Assembly: GCF_018736045.1 (NCBI RefSeq)
Contig: NZ_CP076132.1
Span: 4,972,501 to 5,036,500, forward strand
Direction: 5' to 3'
DNA from: Flammeovirga yaeyamensis
Lineage (GTDB): Bacteria > Bacteroidota > Bacteroidia > Cytophagales > Flammeovirgaceae
Length of the DNA stretch: 64,000 bases
Part shown: piece by piece, positions 35,858-46,800 of the stretch
How positions within the stretch are numbered: position 1 is the first letter of the stretch
How the letters are laid out: each line of letters begins with the position of its first letter
Notes under the pieces: model-generated
Told to the model about the DNA's origin: nothing
What the model saw: the letters and a program-made list of their open reading frames with translations, nothing else
The model's database searches: none
Position numbers and translations under genes: made by a program

Positions 35858-35897
35858 GTCATATGCAAGTATATGACATTAACTTTAATTATCTAAA
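35858..35897 (-). promoter_or_regulatory. candidate SusC1 promoter with overlapping inverted repeat
   Basis: Minus strand: TTTA (35897-35894), 20-nt spacer, TATACTTG (35873-35866). GTCATAT (35858-35864) and ATATGAC (35871-35877) flank the -7 box as a perfect 7-bp inverted repeat, a plausible operator. Confidence 0.4.
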
Positions 35898-36637
35898 TTT
35901 TTTGTGAATATTTTTTTATGAAATTTAACACAAAGACCGCAATGTGTAATGTTTTTATAAAAATAGTACAATTTTAAGTCAAAAATTGGAACAAAATAAG
36001 GGATTTAAGAATGTAAAAAAAGATGTTTTTATGTTCTTTTTATTTCAAACAAGCACATAACTATCTACTATTCTGTACATTATTATCAGAATAATAAAAA
36101 CTCTTCACTTTTAATAAATATGTGTTAAGCATGGGTATGGTAAAATCTATCATTTATAAAGTACAAATGAAGAATAAATACTATTATATTCGAATAGATA
36201 ATTTATCAAAATAATTTAATTCAAAATTCTAATTCTAAAAACTAAATTATTGATTCTTCTCAATTTATATTATCTAAAAAATCTTATTCTTTATAAAAAA
36301 TGAAATCTTTTTTTTAGTTAGATGTATCTATTATACTGATTAACGGACATCAAAAAAAGATGTAATGCACCTTTTTTTAGAAGTTCACATCTGATAGTTG
36401 ACTATTAATAAACGGGAATGTCTTAGGTTTTATAGTAGTTCTTAAATTCAATAAAATCTATATCACTACCTAGAAAAATATAGTATTTCCAAAATCAATA
36501 ATGAAATACAAAAAGAGCAATTAATTTATAAAAAATATAAGTGATATAGAATATTACTTTTCAGAAAAATTTAGGTTTATGCAATATTTATTTGAAATCT
36601 TAATAAAAACACAAATATCATTAACCCAAAATTCAAA

Positions 36638-36679
36638 AAAAACTCCTAAGAAGTAAAATAGAACTTCTTAGGAGTTTTT
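36638..36679 (-). terminator. terminator of the SusC2-SusD2 unit
   Basis: AAAACTCCTAAGAAGT and ACTTCTTAGGAGTTTT form a perfect 16-bp stem with an 8-nt loop, followed by a T run on the minus strand. Confidence 0.9.
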
Positions 36680-36700
36680 AATAAGGTATTAATTAATTTA

Positions 36701-38185
36701 TTATTGACCTAAATTATCTTTACCACCAGCCCACCATACGTTCTCTGAGTAAACGTGGCGACCGTCACCTTGTGCTGCTTTTACATTAGGATTGTTGTTC
36801 ACATCTCCTGCTCCATAAGTAAATCTTAATGGGAAGTTTTCTGGAATAGCATGCTGTAAAGTAATGTAAGAAGTTTCACCCATTGCACGAAGTCTTCTTA
36901 AATCATTATAAGCTTCAATTGACTCAGCTTCAAAGAAAGAAATATATTTTTCTCTCATGATTCTGTCAATACCAAAATCAGTAATTGAATTGATATAAGC
37001 ATCAATCTCTGTAGCATCTTCAAAACCTGACGCTTTGAAAGCTTCAGTAATTGCTTCTTTTGCAGCAGTTTCACCAGAACCAGCAGACATTCTTTCTTTA
37101 GCTTCTGCCTCCAGGAACTTCAATTCATGGAAACTCATCAAATAAGATGGTTGCAACGCATTTTTAAAATGAGATGACCAACCGTATTTATTTGGATCTG
37201 GCTCCATAATAGAACCATCTGCATTTCTTAATCCATTAGGTGCTAATTCTACAACTCCTGCATCGTTGTTTGGATTTGGAATAAAGAATTTTGCAATTCT
37301 TGGATCATTATCATCAAGGTTATCTCTAAAACTCTTTGAAGAACCATAGTAATATCTGTTTGCATTGTTGAATAACAAGTAAACAGGGTTAAAACTTGTT
37401 GCTCCGTTATATTCATAACGTGCTTCGTCTTCTACAGAAGTAAATGATAAAGCTACTTCATCCAACACTTTTTGATATGAATGATTTGAAGGATCTACAA
37501 AAGATAAACGCATATGTGCTCTAGCTTTTAAACCATGAGCAAACTTTAACCACTTTGCAGCATCACCACTGAATAAAACATCTTGATCACCTGGAGAAGC
37601 AAAAGTTGTTTCTTTGCTTAATTCAGCAATTGCTTCATCAAGAATTGAGAAAATACTTCCATAGATATTCTGTTGTTTATCCAAAGTTGGATTTCTGAAT
37701 TCATCTGGATTTACCGCTTGAGAGAAAGGTACTTCGCCTACACCATCTGTTAAAACAGAAATAAAGTAAGCTTTAAGAACAAGAGCCATACCTTTTGTAT
37801 GATGATTACCTTGCTCGATACCTCCTTCACTACAAATTGCAATGATATCCTCAGCATCTCTTAAACCTGTGTAAGCAGCAACCCAAGCGTTGTTATAGGT
37901 AGTCGTTTGGATTTCTGAAATACCAGTTCTAATCTCAGAGTTGTAGAATTGATTATCAACACCTACTTGATGCTCAACAAACAATGATGCATACATATTG
38001 TAATCACCACTTGCTACAGATGCAGCAGATCTGTTAATTACATCCGTAAGTACCAATCTTGATGGCACTTGAGTCGGGTTATTTAGGTTTTTGTTAATAT
38101 CATTCATGATCTCATCTGTACATGAAGTTGTTAACATTAAACCAAATAATCCAACAGCTATATATTTTAAAGAATTTTTAATCAT
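36701..38185 (-). CDS. SusD2: SusD/RagB-family nutrient-binding lipoprotein
   Basis: 494 residues. Lipobox TTSC with C22, then TDEIMNDINKNLNNPTQVPS, the shared SusD_2-type entry. Conserved paralog blocks: NNAWVAAYTGLRDAEDII, SVLTDGVGEVPFSQAVN, LDKQQNIYGSIFSILDEAI, WLKFAHGLKARAHMRLSF, MSFHELKFLEAEAKER, MREKYISFFEAESIEAYNDLRRLRAMG, PLRFTYGAGDVNNNPNV and the C-terminal ENVWWAGGKDNL. Lid for SusC2, starting 13 bp after its stop. The paralogs carry cysteine-containing TDxCGDVPW where this one has TDGVGEVPF, so the pocket may differ. Confidence 0.94.
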   Translation of the reverse strand: MIKNSLKYIAVGLFGLMLTTSCTDEIMNDINKNLNNPTQVPSRLVLTDVINRSAASVASGDYNMYASLFVEHQVGVDNQFYNSEIRTGISEIQTTTYNNAWVAAYTGLRDAEDIIAICSEGGIEQGNHHTKGMALVLKAYFISVLTDGVGEVPFSQAVNPDEFRNPTLDKQQNIYGSIFSILDEAIAELSKETTFASPGDQDVLFSGDAAKWLKFAHGLKARAHMRLSFVDPSNHSYQKVLDEVALSFTSVEDEARYEYNGATSFNPVYLLFNNANRYYYGSSKSFRDNLDDNDPRIAKFFIPNPNNDAGVVELAPNGLRNADGSIMEPDPNKYGWSSHFKNALQPSYLMSFHELKFLEAEAKERMSAGSGETAAKEAITEAFKASGFEDATEIDAYINSITDFGIDRIMREKYISFFEAESIEAYNDLRRLRAMGETSYITLQHAIPENFPLRFTYGAGDVNNNPNVKAAQGDGRHVYSENVWWAGGKDNLGQ

Positions 38186-38198
38186 AATTTGTGCTAGT

Positions 38199-41100
38199 TT
38201 AGAAAGTTAAATCTACGCCAAAACCAAAGCTTGATGTGTTCGGTAAAGAGAATCTTTCGAATGCTCCCGACATATTATTATTACCTTGAGATGATTCAGG
38301 GTCAAAGTTTGGAAGCTCTGTCCAAATTAAAATGTTACGAGCGAAAGCTGAAAGTCTTACATCTGTTGTTCCTTTGATAAATTTCTTAGGGAAGCTATAA
38401 CCTAATGAAAGCTCTCTTAATTTAACAAATGAGTTATCATAAATTGCACCTTCATCGATTGAACCTTCTACACCATAGTATCTTTGGAAATAAGCACCTT
38501 CGTCTCCTTCTCCACCTCTAGCGATGTCATTTGGTTGTCCATTTTCTTTGTAACCAGGCCAAACAAAAGGATCTGTTCTATTTTCAGTATCTTTACCTAC
38601 ACCATAAAGGTTAAGCAAGTTGTTTGAACCGTGATACATCTGACCACCATGTTTCCAATCTAATACTGCTCCTAAGTTCCAGTTCTTATATCTTACATTT
38701 GTATTGAAACCTAAGATAAATTTAGGCATTACATCACCAATGATACCTTCACCATCCGAGTAAGGCATACCGTAAGAAGCACTATTAGGATTCTCATCTA
38801 CTAAAATTCTACCTTCATCATCTCTAGCGTATTTTGTACCGTAAATAACAGGGTAAGCATATCCAACACCTGCTCTTACTTGTGGGTTAACAAAACCACC
38901 TAAGAAAATTGATTCTACTCCTTCAGCTAATTCATCTACATAAGATACAATTCTTGAATAGTTGAAGTTAACATCCCAAGTCAAGTCTTTTGTCTCTACA
39001 GGAACTAATGTTAATGTAATTTCATGAGCATCTGTATGTAAACGTCCGCCATTAGTAATCATGCTAGAATAACCTGTTGATGATGCCAATGGAACTGGGA
39101 AGATTTGGTCTGAAACATTTTGTCTTGAATAAGTATATGATAAGTAAATTCGATCATTAAAGAATCCAAGGTCAGCACCAGCTTCGTAAGACAATGTATT
39201 TTGTGGTTGTAATTGAGGATCGTAAATAGTTGAGCTTCTTGTATAAGCACTCAAACCATTCATTGGATAAGTTACAGGGTATAGTGAATTCCACCAACCT
39301 CCACCATATGATGGAATATTATAGAAGTTCTCATAGTATTGTCCTGCTTGTCCTACTTGTGCAAATGAACCTCTTAATTTCAACATGGAAACTTTATCCA
39401 TTTGATCCATGAAGTCCATTTCACTAACTACCCAGCTCAAAGATACTGAAGGGTAGAAGAATGATCTAGCTCCTTCTGGCATTGTTGAAACATAGTCATT
39501 ACGACCAGTAACAGTAGCGAATAGAATATTATCATATGATAAAGAAGCACTACCAAAGAAACCAACTGTTCTATTACCAAATTGACTTTCAGAAGAAGTT
39601 TGAGTTCTTGTGTTATCAATATGTTTCCAACCACCAAAGTTGAAACCATAACCCATTTGATCATAAGTTTTTCTTCTAGAATCGTTTAATTCTTTACCTA
39701 GAACAGCACTTAATTTTAATTTATCAGTAATTTCCCAATCATAGTTCACTGTTAGTAATGAGTTGATTGTTTGGTTAGTGATGCCATAGTTATTGATATT
39801 ACCTGTTGATCCACCACTACCAAATTCATAAATATCTTGATAGTGTGTAGTATAAGCATCAACACCAAGTTGGTATTTCACCTTAAGGTTCATATTTGAC
39901 CTTAATTTAGTATCGTATTGAACGTAAGTATTACCAAAGAAACGGTTTGAAACTTCATTAAACACATTATGATCAGCAATCCAATAAGGGTTATCAAAAG
40001 TCAAGTTTCTGTAATAGATCTGACTATAAGGATCAGAAGGTAATGCAGAAGGGTTTCCTTTCAAGTTGTAAGAAACTGGAGCAGCATAAACACCTGCTAA
40101 TGCAGCATCGTTACCAGCTGATAGTTTATCGATATCTGTTTTTACAAAATTTGCAGAAACACCTGTAGAGAATTTATCATTCAAAGACGCATCAAAACGA
40201 CCTTTAACATTCCATCTTTCCATACCTGTATTTAATGCAATACCTTTCTGAGAAGTATTTGTCAAACCAATACTATAATTCACTTTCTCAGTTGCTTGGC
40301 TAATGTTAGCTGAAGTGTTTATAGTATGACCAGTTTGGAAATAATCATTAAAGTTATCATATGCTTGTGGTTTTACCCAAGGATTCAATCCTGCTTCCTC
40401 TAATTGAGGTACTTTATACATACCTTCATGCCCTTGACCATTTCCTCCAAATGTAGGGTCATTTGGTAAATCTGAGATTTTTGGACCCCATGAAATTGAA
40501 GTATATGGATTAAATACACCTCCACCACCTTGAGCGTAAGTTGTTTGATACTCTGGTGAACGAGAAACTTGTTCAAAACTAGTAAAGTTTGAAACCTTAA
40601 CTACAGGCTTACCTTTGCTTCCTTTACCTGATTTTGTTGTAATGATGATTACACCATTTGATGCACGAATACCATATAATGCTGCTGCAGCTTGACCTTT
40701 TAATACGTTGATACTTTCAATATCATTAGGATCAATATCGACAGCACGGTTTGCAATATCAGTACCTGTTACAGAACTTCCTGTAGAAAAATCAGGATTT
40801 GATGAAATTGGCATACCATCAATTACATATAATGGAGCGTTATTCCCTGTAAAAGAACGTGCACCACGTATGTTTATTTGTGTAGAAGCACCAGGCATAC
40901 CTGAAGAAGGTTTAATATCAACACCTGCAATCTTACCTTGAAGTGCACCTGCTAAACCAGGATTACCTGTTTGTTGAAGTGTCTCTGTGTCAACTTCTTG
41001 AAATGCATAACCAATTGACTTTTTGTCGGTTTGCTGTCCTAAAGCAGTTACAACAACCTCATCCAATTGTTCTGCGTCTTGCTCTAGTGAAACATTAATC

Positions 41101-41363
41101 TCAGATTTTGTTCCAACTGGGATTTCTTGTGATGCGTATCCTACAAAGCTATAGATTAGTGTAGATTCGCTTGTTGTTGAGATAGAATATTTACCATCAA
41201 CATTAGTGATCGTACCTTTCGAAGTACCTTTTACTAAAACAGTTACCCCTGGAAGTGGAAGACCAGCTTCCGTTACCTGACCCGTAACTGTTCTTTCTTG
41301 TGCTAAAGCACTTACACAAAATGCCAGTGTAAGTACCAATAAAGATAGAAGTCGTTTGTACAT
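38199..41363 (-). CDS. SusC2: SusC/RagA-family TonB-linked outer-membrane transporter
   Basis: 1054 residues. Signal peptide 1-21 (SALAQ), CarboxypepD-like domain with GQVTEAGLPLPGVTVLVKG, then the EVVVTALGQQ linker. The plug carries SSGMPGASTQINIRGARS and LKGQAAAALYGIRASNGV, which are nearly unchanged among SusC2-5. The barrel ends in NTSSFGFGVDLTF. Barrel loops diverge most between paralogs, for example after SWGPKISDLPNDPTFGG. Probable import of a peptide, glycan or other large ligand. Own leader (about 1 kb upstream gap) and own terminator after SusD2. Confidence 0.96.
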   Translation of the reverse strand: MYKRLLSLLVLTLAFCVSALAQERTVTGQVTEAGLPLPGVTVLVKGTSKGTITNVDGKYSISTTSESTLIYSFVGYASQEIPVGTKSEINVSLEQDAEQLDEVVVTALGQQTDKKSIGYAFQEVDTETLQQTGNPGLAGALQGKIAGVDIKPSSGMPGASTQINIRGARSFTGNNAPLYVIDGMPISSNPDFSTGSSVTGTDIANRAVDIDPNDIESINVLKGQAAAALYGIRASNGVIIITTKSGKGSKGKPVVKVSNFTSFEQVSRSPEYQTTYAQGGGGVFNPYTSISWGPKISDLPNDPTFGGNGQGHEGMYKVPQLEEAGLNPWVKPQAYDNFNDYFQTGHTINTSANISQATEKVNYSIGLTNTSQKGIALNTGMERWNVKGRFDASLNDKFSTGVSANFVKTDIDKLSAGNDAALAGVYAAPVSYNLKGNPSALPSDPYSQIYYRNLTFDNPYWIADHNVFNEVSNRFFGNTYVQYDTKLRSNMNLKVKYQLGVDAYTTHYQDIYEFGSGGSTGNINNYGITNQTINSLLTVNYDWEITDKLKLSAVLGKELNDSRRKTYDQMGYGFNFGGWKHIDNTRTQTSSESQFGNRTVGFFGSASLSYDNILFATVTGRNDYVSTMPEGARSFFYPSVSLSWVVSEMDFMDQMDKVSMLKLRGSFAQVGQAGQYYENFYNIPSYGGGWWNSLYPVTYPMNGLSAYTRSSTIYDPQLQPQNTLSYEAGADLGFFNDRIYLSYTYSRQNVSDQIFPVPLASSTGYSSMITNGGRLHTDAHEITLTLVPVETKDLTWDVNFNYSRIVSYVDELAEGVESIFLGGFVNPQVRAGVGYAYPVIYGTKYARDDEGRILVDENPNSASYGMPYSDGEGIIGDVMPKFILGFNTNVRYKNWNLGAVLDWKHGGQMYHGSNNLLNLYGVGKDTENRTDPFVWPGYKENGQPNDIARGGEGDEGAYFQRYYGVEGSIDEGAIYDNSFVKLRELSLGYSFPKKFIKGTTDVRLSAFARNILIWTELPNFDPESSQGNNNMSGAFERFSLPNTSSFGFGVDLTF

Positions 41364-41521
41364 AAATTAAAAAAATTAAGCTAACAGAAAGTCATCTAGA
41401 TAAAATAAATCAGATTGTATGAAGACAAACTAAAATGTAAGATGAATTTGTTATAATTGAATTGGTTCAACAAAGAGCGAATAGATTTTAGTTTATTCTC
41501 TTTATCAAACGTTTTGGTATG

Positions 41522-41574
41522 GTTACAATATTAATTAAAAAGGTTTTATCAATTTAATTATTTTTAGTTAACGT
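41522..41574 (-). promoter_or_regulatory. conserved leader block of SusC2 (shared with SusC3)
   Basis: GTTACAATATTA, 28 nt, then TTTTAGTTAACGT. The same two elements with a 27-nt spacer lie upstream of SusC3. On the minus strand the near end reads TAATATTG, close to TAnnTTTG, with an ACGTTAACTAAAA element upstream where an activator might bind. Confidence 0.4.
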
Positions 41575-42287
41575 ATTTAAATTTTAATATTAATTACACT
41601 TATACAGTTAACTATCAAGCACTTACAAGATGATAGTAATTTAATATTTCACAAAACATTAACTACACATAACATTTAATACTTTTAGTCTAAAGAATTT
41701 GATTTTACAATAAATCATTTTTATATATTTTGTTTTTCAAACAAATATTAATCGCAGAATTATATTCTACAAAAATACCATATAGTTTATATTTTAACAT
41801 TATTTCAACTAACACGTGTTAATAAAGTACTTTTTTACACTTAACTAAAAATTGTACAAAAAATTTCTTGTCGTGAAATAACCAAAGATATATGCTGAAT
41901 TTGACACAAAACCAGGTCTATTTATTTAAGAGAAGGTATCAAAAAGAAACAATATTAGGATCAAACAAAAAAACACAAACAACTGATTACAAGATAAATA
42001 AATAAAATTCTGTACTGTGTTATAGTAACATAAAATAGATTGTGATAAATCTATAAATTATCGAATCTGATTAGATTTATTTTGCTCAAATTTTTAAATA
42101 AAATTAATAAAAGGAAAATATGAAAATTGTAAAAGTACATTTTCAGTGTTTTTAAATAATTTCATCAATAACTCTTTTTAAATATAAAACTCACAAAATT
42201 TCATTCAGATGTTTAAATAATTCCAAAATCGTTAGCTGTATTTCTAAAAACTAAATACTTCATAACTCAACAAAGTTTAGACATAAA

Positions 42288-42326
42288 AAATCCCATCAAG
42301 ATAAGTTTCCTTATCCTGATGGGATT
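42288..42326 (-). terminator. terminator of the SusC3-SusD3 unit
   Basis: ATCCCATCAAGATAAG and CTTATCCTGATGGGAT form a long stem with one mismatch around a short T-rich loop. On the minus strand it is followed by six T residues. Confidence 0.85.
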
Positions 42327-42355
42327 AATAATTATCTCAAATTTAACCTCAAATG

Positions 42356-43798
42356 CTAGTACTGGCCGCCGGCCCACCAAACATTATCAGAATAAATATC
42401 AATTTTTAAATAAGCTTCTCTAACGTTAACGTTATTGTTAACATCATCTCCACCATAAGTATATCTTAATGGGAATTTCTCTACTTTAGGGTTTTGGAAA
42501 TTCACGTAAGAAGGATGCGTTCCTCCATTCATTGCTTTCAATCTACGGAAGTCATTATAAGCTTCAATCGCTTCTGATTGATAGAAAGAAATATACTTCT
42601 CCCCCATAATTCTATTAAGATCAAAATCTGTAATAGTAGAGATATAGTCGTCTGCTTCCTCAGATGTTAAATTAGCATATTCAAAAGCTGCTTTAACAGC
42701 TTCAATAGCGGCTGCTTTTCCAGAACCTGCAGCTTTTCTTTCTAATGCTTCTGCCTCTAAGAATTTCAACTCATGAAAAGATAAAAATTGAGTAGCATTT
42801 TCTCTGTCTTTGAAATAAGTAGAAATACCATACTTATTTTGATCTTGCTTGTTTTGTCCATTTTCACCTAATTCCAATACTTTATTATTAAGGTTAGGAA
42901 TAAAATAGGCTGAAATTCTAGGGTCATTATTTGTACTCATCATATCATGTAAAGATTTTGATGAACCGTATTGATTACGTGATGTCCATAATAAAGCATA
43001 TGGATTGATACTTGACCCTCCATTATATACATATTTAGCTTCCTCAGTTGCATCTGTGAATGATTTTGCAACTTCAGAAAGTACCTCATCATAAACATTT
43101 GGTCTTACATGAGAAAGACGCATTAAAAGCCTAGCCTTTAAACCATGAGCAAATTTAGTCCATAATTCTACATCACCTCCATAGATAAGGTCATAAGAAC
43201 CAATGCTATTATAATCATTAGAAGTACCTAAATTTTCAATACCTTCATCGATATAAGTGAAGATTTCTTTGTAAATATCTTCTTGCTTATCAAGGTGTGG
43301 TAACATATGATCTTCTGCATTTAGAGCTTCCGACCAAGGCACATCACCACAAACGTCTGTAAGAACTGCTAAATTGTAAGCCAATAAAATTTTCGCAATA
43401 CCCAAGTTACCTGTATTACCCTGTTCTTTTCCTTCAGGAGAACAAATTTCAATAACATCTTTTGCATCTCTTAATGCAGTATATGCACCATTCCAAGAGT
43501 TATTGTAAGTTGATGAAACAGCCAATTGTCCATCCTCTCGAGTTTCAGCTTGATAAAACTGGTTATGAGTACCTACATAATGCTCTACATATAATGAAGC
43601 ATAAAATGCAAAATCTCCATTAGAAACTTGAACTGCTGTTCTATTAATCAAATCCGTTAGAATCAAATTAGTTGACATCTCTGTCGGGTTATTTGGATTC
43701 TTATTGATTTCATCCATCTTATCCTCTGAACAAGAGAATAAGGCTGTGCTTGCCAGACATAAAATGGCAAACTTGTTTATATATTTTTTGATTGTCAT
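42356..43798 (-). CDS. SusD3: SusD/RagB-family nutrient-binding lipoprotein
   Basis: 480 residues, closest to SusD4: both begin MTIKKYINKFAI and share LFSCSEDKMDEIN with lipid-bearing C23. Common blocks: GDFAFYASLYVEHYVGTHNQF, NNSWNGAYTALRDAKDVI, TDVCGDVPWSEALN, DKQEDIYKEIF, LWTKFAHGLKARLLMRLSH, FLSFHELKFLEAEALERK, MGEKYISFYQSEAIEAYNDFRRLKAMNGG and the end DNVWWAGGQY. Partner of SusC3; 11 bp separate the genes. Own terminator. Confidence 0.95.
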   Translation of the reverse strand: MTIKKYINKFAILCLASTALFSCSEDKMDEINKNPNNPTEMSTNLILTDLINRTAVQVSNGDFAFYASLYVEHYVGTHNQFYQAETREDGQLAVSSTYNNSWNGAYTALRDAKDVIEICSPEGKEQGNTGNLGIAKILLAYNLAVLTDVCGDVPWSEALNAEDHMLPHLDKQEDIYKEIFTYIDEGIENLGTSNDYNSIGSYDLIYGGDVELWTKFAHGLKARLLMRLSHVRPNVYDEVLSEVAKSFTDATEEAKYVYNGGSSINPYALLWTSRNQYGSSKSLHDMMSTNNDPRISAYFIPNLNNKVLELGENGQNKQDQNKYGISTYFKDRENATQFLSFHELKFLEAEALERKAAGSGKAAAIEAVKAAFEYANLTSEEADDYISTITDFDLNRIMGEKYISFYQSEAIEAYNDFRRLKAMNGGTHPSYVNFQNPKVEKFPLRYTYGGDDVNNNVNVREAYLKIDIYSDNVWWAGGQY

Positions 43799-43809
43799 GT
43801 TATGTAATA

Positions 43810-46800
43810 TTAGAATGTTAAGTCAACACCAAAACCAAAGCTTGAAGTGTTTGGCATAGAGAATCTTTCGAAAGATCCACCCATATTATTGTTACCTTGA
43901 GATGATTCAGGGTCTAAATTTGGTAATTTAGACCATAATAAGATGTTACGTGCAAAAGCTGATAATCTAACACCAGTAGTTCCATTAAATACTTTCTCAG
44001 GGAATTGATAGCCAATAGCCAATTCTCTTAACTTAATGAATGAGTTATCATAAATAAATGACTCATTGATGTTATTCTGTCTATTATAGTATCCTTCGTG
44101 AGAAACTGCTCCGTTTGGTCCAATCACGATATCATTTGGTGTTCCGTCTTCTTTTACACCTTCGAAAACAAAATCTTCATCTCTGTTTTCAGTTCTTTTT
44201 GACATACCATAAAAATCCATCAAACCATTAGTACCTGAGTACATTTCTCCACCATGTTTCCAATCAAATACAGCAGATAAATTCCAGTTTTTGTATTGAA
44301 GACTTGTATTGAATCCTAAAATAAAATCAGGAGTAACATCACCAATAATTTCTTCATCACCCATCATTGGTAAACCATTTTCGTCAACAATAATATTGTC
44401 GTTATCATCTCTTAGATACGACGAACCATAAATTACAGGATAAGCGAATCCTTCAGCTGCTCTAACTTGAGGAGTAACAAAACCACCTAAGAAAATTGAC
44501 TCAACACCTGGAGCTAATTCTTGAACTACAGATACGATTTTCGAATAGTTGAAAGTCATATCCCATCTTAGATCTTTTTTCTGAATTGGTACTAAAGTCA
44601 AGTTGATCTCGTGTGCATTTGTATTAATACGACCACCATTTGTCAATTTCTGAGAATAACCAGTCGATTTAGCTAATGGAACAGCAAAAATTTGGTCTTT
44701 TACATCTTGGTATGAGTACGTGTAAGAGAATACGATACGATCATTGAAGAAACCTAAATCTGTACCTACCTCAAAAGACATTGTATTTTGAGGCTTCAAT
44801 GCTGGGTCGTAAAGTGTTCCTGATCTATTAAAACCCGTAATACCATTCATTGGATAGTTGATTGGATATTCTCCAGACCACCATCCACCACCGTAAGAAG
44901 GGGTACTATAGAAATTTTCATAATAATCTCCTGCTTGGCCTACTTGAGCAAATGAAGCTCTTACTTTAAATAGGGATAATTCGTCTACCTTATTTAAGAA
45001 ATCCATTTCGCTTAAAACTACCGAAGTTGAAATAGAAGGGTAGAAGAACGATCTATTATTTCTCGGCATCGTTGAAACGAAGTCATTACGACCTGTAGCT
45101 GTCAAGAAGAAAATCTGATCATAAGAGTATGTTAAGCTACCAAAGAAACCAACCGTTCTAGTCATTCGTTGGGTTTCGTTCATTGATTGAACTTGAGTAT
45201 TCGTAATATGTTTCCAACCTCCACCGTTGAAATTAGAACCATATTGATCATAAGTTTTCTTTGTTTGATCGTTTAATTCATTACCAACAATTGCTGTAAT
45301 TTTGCTCTTTGAAGTAACGTCCCAATTAAAATTAACTGTTGCTAAAGAGTTCAAAGTATTATTACTTACACCATAATTGTTGATAGAGCCTCCACCAATA
45401 CCATTCACAATACCCTTATTACCATATTCAAAAATATCTTGATAATGTGAAGTATACGCATCAATACCCAACTGGTATTTCACACGGACATCCATATTAT
45501 CTCTCAACTTAGTTTCATATTGTAAATATGCATTACCGTAGAAACGATCTGTTTTTTCGTTGAAAACATTGTTTTCTGCTGCCCAATATGGATTAGGGAA
45601 AGTTAAAGATCTATAGTAAATCTGGTCATATGGATCCGTAGGGTTTGCTGAAGGAATTCCTTTCAAATTATATGAAGGAGGAGCAGCATAAACACCTGCT
45701 AGAGCCGCATCGTTACCTGCAGATAGCTTATCGATTTCAGATTGTACATAGTTTGCTGAAGCACCTGCACTAAAATGATCATTCATGGTAGCATCAAATC
45801 TTGCTTTCGCATTCCATCTACCCATTCCAGTGTTTGGAGCTATACCTTTTTGATCTACATTTGAAATACCAACACTATAATTTACATTATCTGTAGACTG
45901 ACTAATATTTGCTGAAGTATTAATTGTATATCCTGTTCCAAAGTAATCGCCAAAATTATCGTATGAACCTGGAGTTACCCAAGGGTCCATACCTGCATGT
46001 TCTAATTGAGGTACAAAATATTTTCCCGGGTGACCTTGATGATTACCTCCATATCCAATTCCATTTGGACCTGTAGGCTTTTCAGGATCAGTATTAATAT
46101 CGTTCGGTATATCTGAAATTTTTGGTCCCCAACCCATTGATTGATAAGGATTAAAAACACCTCCAGCACCTTGTGCGTAAGTTGTTTGGTACTCAGGAGA
46201 TCTAGAAACAACATCAAATGATGTGCTATTTGAAATATTCACTACAGGCTTTGAGTTTTTACCACCTTTTCCTGATTTTGTTTCAATAATAATAACACCG
46301 TTTGATGCACGAATACCATAAAGTGCTGCGGCAGCTTGACCTTTTAAGATATTGATGCTTGCGATGTCGTTAGGATCAATATCAACTGCTCTGTTGGCAA
46401 CATCAGCACCTGTTACTGAAGATCCCGTAGAGAAATCTGGATTCGAAGAAATCGGCATTCCATCCACTACATACAATGGTGCATTGTTTCCAGTAAATGA
46501 TCTTGCCCCACGAATATTGATTTGTGTTGATGCACCAGGCATACCAGATGATGGTTTAATATCAACACCTGAAACTTTACCTTGAAGTGCACCTGCTAAA
46601 CCCGGATTACCCGCTTGTTGTAAAGTTTCTACTTGAACTTCCTGAAAAGCATAACCGATTGATTTCTTATCGGTTTGTTGCCCCATAGCAGTAACAACCA
46701 CTTCCTCTAACTGCTCAACATCTTGCTCCAAGCTTACATTGATTGTAGACTTGGTACCTACTTGAATTTCCTGATTAAGGTAACCGACAAATGAAAAAAC

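Larger units (their letters stand above)
35618..36700. other. 1.08-kb gap: SusC1 leader and promoter, terminator of SusD2
   Basis: Very AT-rich. On the minus strand a promoter-like TTTA-N20-TATACTTG (35897-35866), embedded in a GTCATAT/ATATGAC inverted repeat, would give a leader of about 245 nt that starts with a 7-bp hairpin (35834-35851). The left 700 bp beyond it (about 35950-36630) shows no coding frame, repeat or clear structure. The SusD2 terminator lies at 36638-36679. Confidence 0.5.
41364..42355. other. 0.99-kb gap: SusC2 leader, terminator of SusD3
   Basis: AT-rich, no coding frame. Contains the paired block shared with the SusC3 leader (41522-41574) and a good TATCTTTG -7 element on the minus strand (41890-41883) with TTTG 16 nt upstream, which would imply a leader of about 510 nt. 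The SusD3 terminator is at 42288-42326. Nothing else is recognised. Confidence 0.45.
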
